Part shown: positions 22,896-32,510 of the stretch, one piece after another
Position numbering within the stretch: the stretch's first letter is position 1
How the letters are laid out: each line of letters starts with the position of its first letter
From: Fomes fomentarius
Lineage: Eukaryota > Basidiomycota > Agaricomycetes > Polyporales > Polyporaceae
Assembly (NCBI GenBank): GCA_022606135.1
Contig: JABYQN010000016.1
Coordinates: 372,001-436,000, forward strand
Direction: 5' to 3'
Length of the DNA stretch: 64,000 nt
Made by a program: the position numbers and the translations under genes
Notes under the pieces: model-generated
The model's input: only the letters and a program-made list of their open reading frames with translations
Told to the model about the DNA's origin: nothing
The model's database searches: none

Positions 22896-23118
22896 AGATT
22901 CCGCCCCTTCCGAACCCTCAATGATCATTCATGGCAGCGCGACAAAAAGATTTCTTCGCGAGAATGCTTTTGCGCTGAAGCTAAGTGACATTCAGCGTTA
23001 TGCACCTGTCTACTCACGAAAAACCCTCATCATTGCCCTGTTCCAGGTGTACGTACGCATATACATCACGGCACGAAGCCATATTGTGCCGTCATTACCG
23101 CCACAATTTGGCAAGTAG

Positions 23119-23313
23119 ACACTAGTGACAAGGCTTCTGTGCCTGTCGCCCCAGGCGCATCGCCCTGACAGGATTAGGTTCTGGTTTGTACTCGTTATGG
23201 TTTCACAGAGGTTGTTTACCTCTGTCGATCTAGTGCCACCTCGGCGCGGAGGCAACGGGGAGACGGCGGCTGACCACGGGCACCTCCGAAAGACCGCCAC
23301 ATACACTAGTGAC
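23119..23313 (-). mobile_element. short repeat, copy 2, with 11-bp target-site duplication
   Basis: A 173-bp element (23130-23302), inverted relative to copy 1, flanked on both sides by ACACTAGTGAC (23119-23129 and 23303-23313). The direct repeats lie outside the part shared with copy 1, so this is a transposition footprint. Size and an 11-bp duplication would fit a SINE-like or MITE-like element; clear terminal inverted repeats and a clear pol III promoter were not found, so the class is open. Confidence 0.72.
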
Positions 23314-24099
23314 GGCATGGTTCCGCTCCATCGGGCAGGAGCTATTTATTGTCCAACCCCGAGATTGCGGATCAGTGGACCAACGTTTCTTCTCCAGCTG
23401 GAAACGCCTCAGTGTGGACTGATACAGAGAACCGTATCACAGTGTAGCTCACCACAGTTGACCCGTAGCCCGCAATTCTTACTACCAGTAGCGTGAAGCT
23501 CAGTGAATCAAGAGTCCGTACTATATACATGAGGAAGTTTATACACGAACAAAGTTATAACGAAGAGTGAGGTTGAAACGGGCTGACGGACGTAATGGAA
23601 GGCGAGTTCGATGGAGGGGATCTATCGGTGTCCCTAATTGGGATGCTACTAGTGGGCAGAGCCTGCAAATTGCGCTCGTTGGAGCCCGATTCACTAGCAG
23701 AGGCAGTGGCTCCGAGTTGCGCAGCCGTAAGGGCCTTTCTCGAGCCATCTGATCATCCGCAGCGAGATGGATCACTGCGGGCTCTACTCAGACGAAGGTA
23801 CAGTAGCATAGGGCTAGACTTCACGCGCACACGCACATCCCACATGCTGGCATAGAGTTCTGCCATCTCCAACGAGGCGCCTCTCTCCCAATGCCAAACC
23901 TAGACTTGAATTGGAAGCGATGTCTTGTTCTACCAAATATCCTATCAGCGCGTGGACAGTGGAACGCACCGCCCGCGGGACCCTCGAGACTCATTTGGGG
24001 TGGGCCACTTCCCGTAGCACACCGGCCCCGCAATGGCCAACGTCGAGTATTCTGCTTCCCCATCTGGAGCCGGCAACTCGAGAATGACCGCGTCAAGCC
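23314..24099. other. spacer, no gene seen
   Basis: Frames of 60-125 codons lie on both strands around 23567-24265 and do not resemble known families. Confidence 0.4.
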
Positions 24100-24830
24100 C
24101 CCGCCCTTCGTTGAGCCCACATCTGTACCTTCCCACTCAGGCACTCTCGCAATGATTCCGTCCACAGAGAAATATACTGGGCTGGCACCCACGACCATCC
24201 AGAGCTATAGAGAGTTGGGGCTCCATGATGCCTGCCTGCCTCCTGTGGGAGGATCGGGTCCGTAGAGCGCGCATAACGCCACTGTCCAAGTGTCCTAGGG
24301 TGACCGTGTGTTGAATAGAACCTGTAGTTGCCGCCCGTGAAGTCTGCCTTCTTCTGCCACCCGGTGCCCAGGTACGATGCAAGCGTGTGCCGAATGTGTT
24401 GCGGCGGTAGAGATGACAGGTCAGTGTGGATGACGGATGGCAGACTTCGAGTCCTAGTACCGTAAGACTTGCAGAGGCCATGACGAGAGCGATCACCGGA
24501 TGTGGGATGGGATTGAACCCATCGTAGATGCATCCTAGCGCGTTGCTATGGCTGAGCCATATCTTGTGGATAATGCGCTTGATTAGGGCGTTTCGGAACC
24601 GTCCTTCTTCTAGTCGAGGATTGTGAATGAATGGATTTGGTTGGTACGCAGTTGTTCGAGGAGGACGGATTAAGACACACCTCATAATGGAAGCGGCTGT
24701 TCTTGAGAAGGTCGGTGACGCGCGTGATATTCTCCTGCTCCTTATCACCCGTCGGGGTGGTATGGATGCCGTATGTCTCTGGGACGAAGTCGTTGGCGAC
24801 CCTCTGGACCCGGGAGCGAATGTTGGCCAT
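24100..24830 (-). pseudogene. decayed DUF6532-like gene
   Basis: Minus-strand pieces fit in order a basidiomycete family I recall as DUF6532. The start at 24830 gives MANIRSRVQRVANDFVPETY, ending SRFHYE at a donor (24680). Then comes LIKRIIHKIWLSHSNALG with YDGFNPIPHPVIALVMAS, and in another frame LPPQHIRHTLASYLGTGW. No acceptor found joins the first piece to the second in frame, and the third needs a further shift, so the gene looks broken. Family function is unknown. If exons were missed it could still be intact. Confidence 0.4.
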
Positions 24831-26019
24831 CCTCTTGTTCTAGCTAAGAGTATGCTGTGAGTACAAAGTGACGCGACGGGAAAACTGGAACAGGGATGAG
24901 GAAAAATCACTAGTTTCCGGTCTTCCTTGCATATTGTAGACTTGGCAGCGTCATACCCAAGGCAATTGAGTGCAGCAGCAAGTGCTCTCGGGCGTCACTG
25001 GACCGTTGTCGTCGCTTAGAGCTGCAGTAGTTGTAGTCCGTTTGCTCGATGAAGCTGGCGAGGGACTTGGAAATGATGCGAGAGCGTAGGGGAGGGCACG
25101 ATAAGCTTGGAATACTGTGTATGACTCCGGAGTCAGGGAATCGAGGGCAGAAAACCTGAAGAACATTGTTGGGGCACTTAGTTGGCGTTCGCGCGGCCGC
25201 CACAAGCAAGGTGTCTGGAGACTGCGGTGTCGAGGGATTGACAAATATTGAGAACTGACCCTTCGGACGCAGGAGGAATGAGACCGAGGGTGTAAGAGAA
25301 CCTCGCAGGTTCGTGTGGCGGTCGAGAGCTGTGTGTGCAGGCGTAATATGGTGTGTAGCCGTAAGCTGGCCAGCGAGTAATCAAGGTTTATCGTTTGACA
25401 ATCGTGAGAGAGGCCAAACAAAGACACTTCAATGTGCCACTGTTTCCAACCCCAGCAATACCCGCTCTCATGTTTTGGAGAGTTCTATTGAGGAAAGTGG
25501 GTCAAGTGAGCTGCATGGCGTATGCGCGATTATCTTATTGCTACTCACCTGGGTCCATGCCAGCCAGTGTTTGCCCGTAACAAGCGCGTTCCTCGGCGAA
25601 GTACTGGAACTTCAGCCGCCGCACTTTGAAAAAGAGTATCGGGGTAACGTTTTCTCCTTATCACCACCAGGGACAGCACGGGATACTACAGGTGTGGTGG
25701 TGCAAGGGAGCGCTGGCCAGCATTGAAACGGCTGCGGCCCTTTTGTTTGTCTATGGCAGTGGACAAACGTTGTCGCTAGCAGTCACGGGACTCACGGCTA
25801 AGGTAAGTATCTTCTTTACTGAACATTTCATTGGGCTTGACTGTTCCACTCACCAGGGCGCACGAGCACAGGTCACAGAGTATGGGATTGAGGGTGTCGA
25901 AGAATGTATGTAAGTAAATTTGAGTGAACATAAGTCGGCGTCATTACTACGCTAGTGCATTCTGTTCTGGAAATACATCAAGATAACGGTGACTAGCACA
26001 TGACGCAAACGGCAAGGTC
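24831..26019. other. spacer, no gene seen
   Basis: Frames up to 158 codons occur on the minus strand (24951-25427), overlapped by plus-strand frames, without recognisable motifs. Confidence 0.4.
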
Positions 26020-26199
26020 ATGATTGAGGTCCTCGTTTGCTGGGGTCGCGACCCGGTCGACGCTGTGGGGGATCTTCTGAATGACCCGGAGTTCAGGAAT
26101 GTTACAGCCTTCAGACCGTACATGACCCAAGTCCTGGAGGAGTTGCAAAGGGAGCGCGAGAATGCTACGCAGGAGGACAAGGATCGCATCCTTCGCTGA
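26020..26199 (+). pseudogene. possible remnant of Plavaka-type transposon protein
   Basis: A 59-codon frame starts MIEVLVCWGRDPVDAVGDLL, continues NDPEFRNVTAFRPYM and ends in a charged helix (LEELQRERENATQEDKDR). The W-x-R-D-P-V-x-x-x-x-x-L-L-x-(N/D)-P-x-F pattern is like one in basidiomycete Plavaka/KDZ transposon proteins. Only this piece is visible; no terminal repeats or catalytic parts are present. Low certainty. Confidence 0.3.
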
Positions 26200-26322
26200 G
26201 ATGGCTTCTTCCGAGTGGTGGGAACGCGTCCAGGTAAGGCATCGGATCTACACCATGGCTATGAAAATGAATCTCACACATGCCCGGCAGGCTGCATCGC
26301 TCGCATGAGCATCGAGTTTATT

Positions 26323-27440
26323 ACCCCGTGTCATGTTGACACAGATCGACATCTAATGTCAGTACAGACGACATAAGGACCGTTATCGATGATGCTCCGG
26401 GCTTACGCATGGCTAGATGATAGCATGACTCTTTGACGAAGGAATATTGGCGACATGCACACAGTCGACTGCCCCGGTAGGTGTCACTCTTCGAACATAG
26501 TCTATTCTTGCTGATTATCTGACTGTCTTGAGGGTATATACCGATAGCGAGAGAAGTGGTCATGGTGCTAGTGTTGCTCACAAGACTAATGAAACTAACC
26601 AGCTGGATACGCCTCCGACGCCCTGACGAGGCTGAGTGGCAGTCAGCAGGTCACGAGTCCGGTACGGGTCATCCTTTCACGCGGTCGGTTCTTGGTCGCT
26701 GCTCGGCGGAATCCTAATTATCTCGCAAGACATCCAACGCATCCACGGCATTCTCGGCTGTACTAGACATGAAAGTTGAACACGAGGAGTTGTCGGTACG
26801 GCAGAGCCGACGCTATTTAGTCGCCAGATATCCAGGATATCCAGATAACGTTGCATTGCGAGTGCAGCTGCTCTGTCCGGATGTACGCCAATGCTCCTAG
26901 GGTATAAAGCAGGGGCAGGGCCTTGTGTCTCTTCGTCCACCTCCCTGACACAAACCACACTCCCAAGTCATCCCTCTACAATGCGGTATATCCTAGTCCA
27001 ACTCGCATTCGTTCTCCTGCACGTACTTGTCTGTAACACACAACCCGTCCGCATCCCTCCGACTACTACCACAGCAGTGGACACGAACGCGGACATGGGC
27101 AGGGTCCTCGTCCGCGCTGATGGGGTCCACAAAGCCACCTTGGTCAGATACGACGACCCCGGGACAACAGGCGGACACGCTCGCCGGAAATACGGATGCG
27201 TATGCGTAAGCTTGGTCGCAGTCTTCACCGTCCACAATATCCTGACATCACTACGCTCAGCGTGCAGGACACAGCTGACTCTTGCCAAGAGCTCACCTCC
27301 TTCTCAACCTCACCTACCCAATGCATCCTTCCTTTTCCGATGCAGAAAAATATGAAGATGATGCATGTAGTAGCACGAGTCTCTGATACATGCTGTAGTG
27401 TATTGTACGATCTCACTTGTATTCCATGCTTCCATCCCAC
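26323..27440 (+). repeat. segmental duplication, copy B
   Basis: Same-orientation match to 17652-18830, 8.7 kb away. It carries the promoter (TATAAAGC at 26903) and the class II peptide gene at 26981. Differences are spread as substitutions and short indels, so the duplication is not recent. Confidence 0.8.
26981..27355 (+). CDS. leader-bearing peptide with GTTGGH tail (class II)
   Basis: Paralogue of the gene at 18.3 kb within the duplicated segment. The leader MRYILVQLAFVLLHVLVCNT differs at few sites; there is an in-frame deletion of 12 codons in the middle (the segment IIPLTIASRDL is missing), then LVRYDDPGTTGGH and K-Y-G-C-V-C-V, again followed by more residues rather than a stop. Leader, tail and the internal CVCV are kept in both copies while the part after CVCV diverges fully in length and frame, which suggests that selection ends near CVCV. 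TATAAAGC is 78 nt upstream. Function unknown. Confidence 0.5.
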   Translation: MRYILVQLAFVLLHVLVCNTQPVRIPPTTTTAVDTNADMGRVLVRADGVHKATLVRYDDPGTTGGHARRKYGCVCVSLVAVFTVHNILTSLRSACRTQLTLAKSSPPSQPHLPNASFLFRCRKI

Positions 27441-27785
27441 TTCCTCGTGGGTCAGTACCATGCCAGCCAACACAAGAAACGATTCCCGTGTTCAATTGTA
27501 AATCTTGGTCGGCTATCCAGAGCATGGCAGGAGTAGCCTCCAAACCTCAGATTTCCGATAGTATCTGGCTAGTAGTAATATCCAACACATTACTATCCAG
27601 CTGGGTCCAGTCGCCTCCTTCCTCGAACCTCAACGATGTCACTATAATTGCCACCGCGGCATTCATACACCATTGGAGCCAACAGCGAGTCCTATGAGTT
27701 CTGTCCTCAGTCTAGTGAAGCGCTTCCTACGGGCTCACCATCGCACCACACCACCCACACCGTACACCGCTTCCTTGAACTTGAC

Positions 27786-27920
27786 ATGGGTACCTTAGTA
27801 GCCCTACTGATCATCGCAGCTGCGGCTCACCCGGTCAGGGAAGACGCTGCCGAGGCCATCCCTGTCAAGCAAGACGATAGAGGAACAACCGGTGCCCACG
27901 GAGGCTGCATCATTGCCTGA
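27786..27920 (+). CDS. leader-bearing peptide ending in CaaX box (CIIA)
   Basis: 44 residues: hydrophobic leader MGTLVALLIIAAAAHPV, a short acidic linker (REDAAEAIPV), then KQDDRGTTGAHGGCIIA and stop. The end is a sound CaaX box, and GTTGAHGGC aligns with GTTTGHSGC of the MDxF pheromone at 6.9 kb. Thus the tail is that of a lipopeptide pheromone, while the N-terminus looks like a signal peptide and not like MDxF. CaaX prenylation takes place in the cytosol, so either the leader is not used for export or the two fates compete. It is the only class II copy with a terminal CaaX box. The basic residue before D-D-R could be a processing site. Confidence 0.6.
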   Translation: MGTLVALLIIAAAAHPVREDAAEAIPVKQDDRGTTGAHGGCIIA

Positions 27921-28446
27921 CCGTAGGGTTCCTCCTCCCCGGAAGGATGCTGGGTATTTATGCCTGCGTTTTGAGCCCACGGTCCTAATATTCTGATAAT
28001 TCCAGTCGTGGTACGTTCAGAGCATATGCCGGGCACACTTGATCGTCTAGTTCGAATTATTAAAACACCTATATTCCTCTTTCATCACCCTTGGTTACAA
28101 TTCAATGGAAGAAAAGAACCAGAGGGAACGAGGAGGAAGTTAAGTAGCGACGAAGAAATGTAGGAGTGCCAATCAATACGAGCGTGGATTCCCCCACCCT
28201 GCTCGCTTGTGTGCAACGCCAGCCGCCGCAACGTCTCTCGTGTATGATGATACTATCTCTGCGACACCACATAGGCATTTAAATCTATGATACATCTTAT
28301 GGCTATAGGTCAAAGCTTCTCGTACAACAGCTCTTCGTACACTAGCACGAACCTCTAACCTCACAGTCTAGATCCGTACATACTCATCTTGTGTGCTTCT
28401 GCTTCTCGTCTTTGTCCAGGCCACCGACTACGCACGACCTCACACT
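27921..28446. other. spacer and 3' flank of the trehalose gene
   Basis: No gene recognised. Probably holds the 3' UTR of the minus-strand trehalose-phosphate gene. Confidence 0.5.
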
Positions 28447-31400
28447 TCATTTCCCTTCCACGAACCGCCGGAGCGACGGAACGACCTGCTCCGGCTCCAG
28501 CTTCCACTTCGCGTCTGTGCCTTTCCCGCTCGTCGAGCACGTCTCCGCGTTATCCAACTCGTTCAACCTTCGCATGAGCTTCTCGTCCTTGCCCACTGCC
28601 AGCACAAAGTCGAACTCTGTCGTGTTCTCACTCTCGATCACATCAGGCGAAATCCACGCGGAGCGCGCGTACGGACTGTGGGCCGGCCCTCCTGGGTGCA
28701 GAACCGCGCCGACGGCCGTCGAGCGCGAGATGTTGTTCGGTAGGACGAGGAAGGACGTCGACCCGGGGATGATGCGCAGGCCGTAGCGCTCTCCCAGGGA
28801 GTCGAAGATGTGGTTCTGTGCTTCTGCGGCTTGCCGCCGCGCCCATTGCAGATCAGACGCGTGCTCGTCAAGTGCCTTGTCCGACCAAAAGCGCCAGACG
28901 ACGGACGCTTCGCGCTCCTCTATGAATGATCCCGGCGTCCGCTCGGTGAACTGTGGTCATTCTCAGTCAGGTAATATGTTCAGTAAGGCTAGAGGGACAC
29001 GTACGTATTGGAGAATTTCCATACACGCCACCTTCCAAGTCAGGTTGAAGTTCGCGACCATGCTGATCCACGCAGACTTCCCACCACGATCTGGGCGTGG
29101 CTTGATGAAGCAGCCATTTTCTGCGCTACAACACGCGCGAGTCAATGTCAGAGATGCACCCAGGAATGACACATAATTAGAACATACACGATGCCGATGG
29201 AGGGGACCTTCTCCCCGACGACATCCAGGATGCCCTTCGTAGGCAACCCACTAAGCAGCCAGACCTGATTCTTTGGATCGTCGACAAGGCGGTTTAGGAG
29301 GTTCAAGACTTCCTTAGGAGGATCAAAGTCTGGGCTTCCTCCTGCGGACACCCCGGCGTTCCGTGCTATGGTCCGGATATCGCGCTGCCAGATCGTACCT
29401 TCAAAGTCGATGAGCAGCAGGCGCTTCTGAGAATGTCGGTATCGCGGAAGGATACGAGCGACGTCCAGAGGGGCGATATCCGCGGAGTCCGCGCTCTGCA
29501 TGTGCTCGATGTTCGACCGCAGACAGCGCACGAGGAAAGATGTCACGAACGCTTGGGCGCTCTGGGTTGCAACATGGTTGTGCAAGTCCTGAGGAACGGA
29601 AATGGTAAGCACTACTGACGTCGCCACATATCTCTGAGCGTGGAACTCACTTCCCAGCGAGAAGTTGCCTCCTCGTCGCTCATCGTCAAAGCTTGATGAA
29701 TGGCCTTGGCGGCCATCCGCTTGTCCCAAGGGTTGATTGGGATGCAAGACCTGAAGCCGCTGAACGTGTACGATCCAGTAAACTCGCTCAGGATCAGTGG
29801 GCGATGTCTCTGCTCCTGACATTCCACGAACTCGTGTGCGCGCAGGGCCATACCCTCCCGGAGACTGGTGACCATGAACGCGTCAGCGACCGTGAGGAGC
29901 GCGAGGTATTGGCTGAAGGTGAGATCTTGCGTGTGCAAGAAAACGACAGGCTGGTACGTGAGGGTCGAAAACCGAGAATTCAGATGCGAGACGACATCCG
30001 CGACACCTCCTTGTGCCTCGTTCTCTTCTGTTGTCTGCAGCGCAACCTGGATGAGCACCGCCTTGCCCTGGTACTCTGGGTACTTGTCGAGAAACGCTTC
30101 GAAAGCCTGAATTTTGTGTCTGACACCCTGTATGACGTCCAGTTTGTCGCGACCGACGATGATCTTTTTGCCCGCGTAGCGTTGCTTGAGAATGTTGACC
30201 CACTCAATGACTTCGGGGTCATGCCTAATGGTGTACGTCAGCACATCGTGCAAGAAGACACGTACATCAACTCACTTCTTCGTAGTTATACTGTTTACGT
30301 CAATTCCCATCGGGAACACGCCGACATCGACGAAGCGATCGTCGAGCTGGATGCCCTTCGGAAGGGCCTCAGCGGCAAGGATACGACTGACTGTCTGTCT
30401 GAAGTGACGCGCGTAGTTGGCAGTTTGAAAACCGATCAGGTCTGCACCGAGTAGTCCCTTGAGCAAGTCATCCCGAACACTGAGGCAGCGGAAGATCTCC
30501 GACGAAGGGAACGCGACGTGCATGAAGAAACCAATCGGCGCGCTGGGAAGGCGCTCGCGCAGCATCTGCGGAAGTAGCATCAGGTGGTAGTCGTTCACCC
30601 AGATGATATCGCCTTCATTGTATGCGGAAACAATCGCATCTGCGAACCGCTGGTTGGCCGCCACATACTGCTTAAACGCGGCGCTCTCGTAGAACGACTT
30701 CGTCTTCGGAGCGTCCGGAATGGCGTAGTGGAGGGCAGGCCATAGGACTTGATGACAGAACTCATCGTAGCAGCCAGCGAAGTCGGAGTCGGGGATCCAG
30801 ACAGGCAAGCTATCACGATCCTCGCGCATACGCCACTCAATGTTACGGCGCAAGCTTTCACGGAATCCGTCCGTGTTTGTGCCAAGGGTACCAACCCAGA
30901 GCTTGCGTCGCAGTCTATCGCCGACACTCTCGATGGCATTCTTCAAACCGCCGTTGCACTGTGCACTGCGTTAGTATCAAAATGATAGATAGTGCACATC
31001 AACGTACGTGCGGGTTGCTTTCGAAGTGCCATTTGATGCTATGCGAAGAAGGGTCGTGGCGCGACGAGGAAAGAGAACGCGAGCTGTTGCGCTGCGCCGA
31101 CGAACGAGATGTACGACGCTGTACGCGAGGCTGCCCGGCATTGCTCCCATGGTGCGTCGTCTGATAATTACGCGCGCCAATGAACCCTGCTGACTTGGGT
31201 GTAACTGCGCCGCTGACGCTTGACGGCTTGAGTTTGCTTGCGAGTACATCTAGTAGCGATTCGGCTCCTCCGGCTCCTGTCGCGGACAGCCTCGAGAATG
31301 GGTTGGAGGCTTCGGCCCGAGGGGTCACCGATGGGGTAGGGTTGCGAGACTAAGTGATATTTTCAGTCAGGTATTCACTGAGAGGGAAGACATAAACATA

Positions 31401-31735
31401 TATGCGTCACAATCGGGGTGAACGTGCATTCAATCATGCCTGAGCACCCACCGTACCTGCTCAGGTTACAAGACTGATTCGAAGACTCTTGCGCGCAGAT
31501 TTTGAATATAGCATGCGCTCACCTTGTCTTTGAGATCTTCAACAATGCTCTTCAAGGGTCCACTTGGCCTCGACAGCAAGGGCTGTCGTGCAGCGCCTGG
31601 TGTCGGGGGTACGAATGCAGGAGTCGGGGATACCGAGTCATCCCTGGGCGATGGAGGCGTAGAGTCGCCGAGGATGGTAGTGTTTGGCAAAAAGAGGGAG
31701 GCGATGATGACTCGGTGATGCCTGAGCGAGCTCAT
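28447..31735 (-). CDS. trehalose-6-phosphate synthase/phosphatase complex subunit
   Basis: Seven exons: 31735-31523, 31349-31008, 30958-30276, 30224-29651, 29588-29188, 29125-29005, 28950-28447; 945 aa, with all phases closing. A Ser/Pro-rich N-terminal 180 residues precedes a glycosyltransferase-20 domain (NDYHLMLLPQMLR, LIGFQTANYARHF, VGRDKLDVIQGV, HEFVECQ) and a C-terminal phosphatase (HAD) domain (LLLIDFEGTIWQRD, LLSGLP, AENGCFIK). It acts in the cytosolic trehalose pathway. Two active-site motifs are altered: the phosphatase D-x-D-G-T reads D-F-E-G-T, and the synthase R-D-G-M reads R-E-G-M. Such changes point to a Tps3/Tsl1-like regulatory subunit more than to Tps2, though a Glu might retain some activity. 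Codon use and introns are ordinary. Identification as a Tps family subunit is firm. Confidence 0.92.
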
Positions 31736-32378
31736 CGTGGTCGATGGCGAAGAAAGAGATGCAGGCCAGAAACTGAGGCCACTGCACTTATTGAGCAGAC
31801 GATCACCTCCATCGGTGACGTCACGTGTAGCGCTCTTCCCTTGGCGTCACCGAAGCGGCATTTCATCGGGCTTCTCTCGTCTCCGGGAACGCTCGGCGAG
31901 TACGAACGTTGCTCTCAGGCAAGCAATAGCAATCCGCAACACCGTCTATTCCTACGACCATATCTTCCAACCAGGCAGACGACGCTGATCATCCAGATCC
32001 AGAGATCTGCGACTCCAGTCAGATTTGAGCCTGAGGAGGGATCAACCTTTTTGCTTCTGCGATCTGCACCTGAGAACGTTGTAGAAAGAGACCGGATACG
32101 CCTAGAATTTTGTCATATGGTCCGAGAGGAAAGACGACGAAGTACAACAATATCATAATCCAAACCCTCCTCTAAGGCCTCGAAGGAACAAGAATAGGGA
32201 ATAACGTGATGTGGAACTGAGACCCACCCTGGAACGGACAGTGAACGGGTTATGAAGCTTCCCAGAACGATGGATATGATCTGTACAGACAAATCAGATC
32301 ATCTTGAGGCAGACGAGGATTGCAACTGAATACACACCGGATGAGCCACCCGGCGGAAGATGTAGAGTAACAACTTCA
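31736..32378. other. 5' flank of trehalose gene
   Basis: Promoter side of the minus-strand trehalose gene and 3' side of the pheromone gene at 32.4 kb. Plus-strand frames here are antisense or short. Confidence 0.5.
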
Positions 32379-32510
32379 TCAGCAGATGACGCAGCCCGAA
32401 TGACCCCCGCTACCACTGCCAGGCTTCTCGTGGTCAATGAGGATCGTCGCGACAGGCTCTCCAATGTCCGGGTCGTCGGGTAGCGCAGGGGCGATGATGA
32501 ACGCGTCCAT
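32379..32510 (-). CDS. mating pheromone precursor, MDxF class, CVIC
   Basis: 43 residues, no intron: MDAFIIAPALPDDPD at the start, then D-H-E-K as the probable processing site, and GSGSGGHSGCVIC at the end. The CaaX box has a second Cys in last position. The frame was found by reading the minus strand opposite larger meaningless frames. ATATAAAAG lies 109-117 nt upstream at 32619-32627, and the upstream block is related to that of the gene at 36.4 kb, so these two are sister copies. Confidence 0.84.
   Translation of the reverse strand: MDAFIIAPALPDDPDIGEPVATILIDHEKPGSGSGGHSGCVIC

Noticed and set aside
22725..23318. Related frames on opposite strands (PPRRGGTRSTEV on each) as two protein genes
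   Set aside because: The likeness is due to the inverted 172-bp repeat; no start, length or family supports coding.
24500..24570. tRNA-like sequence on the minus strand (GGGTTCAATCCC and flanks)
   Set aside because: The T-arm has a six-base loop only, no acceptor or D-arm pairs, and the stretch encodes the FNPIPHP part of the DUF6532-like relic.
29693..30454. Longest plus-strand frame here (253 codons)
   Set aside because: It is the antisense shadow of trehalose-phosphate gene exons 3-4; the minus strand carries clear family motifs.
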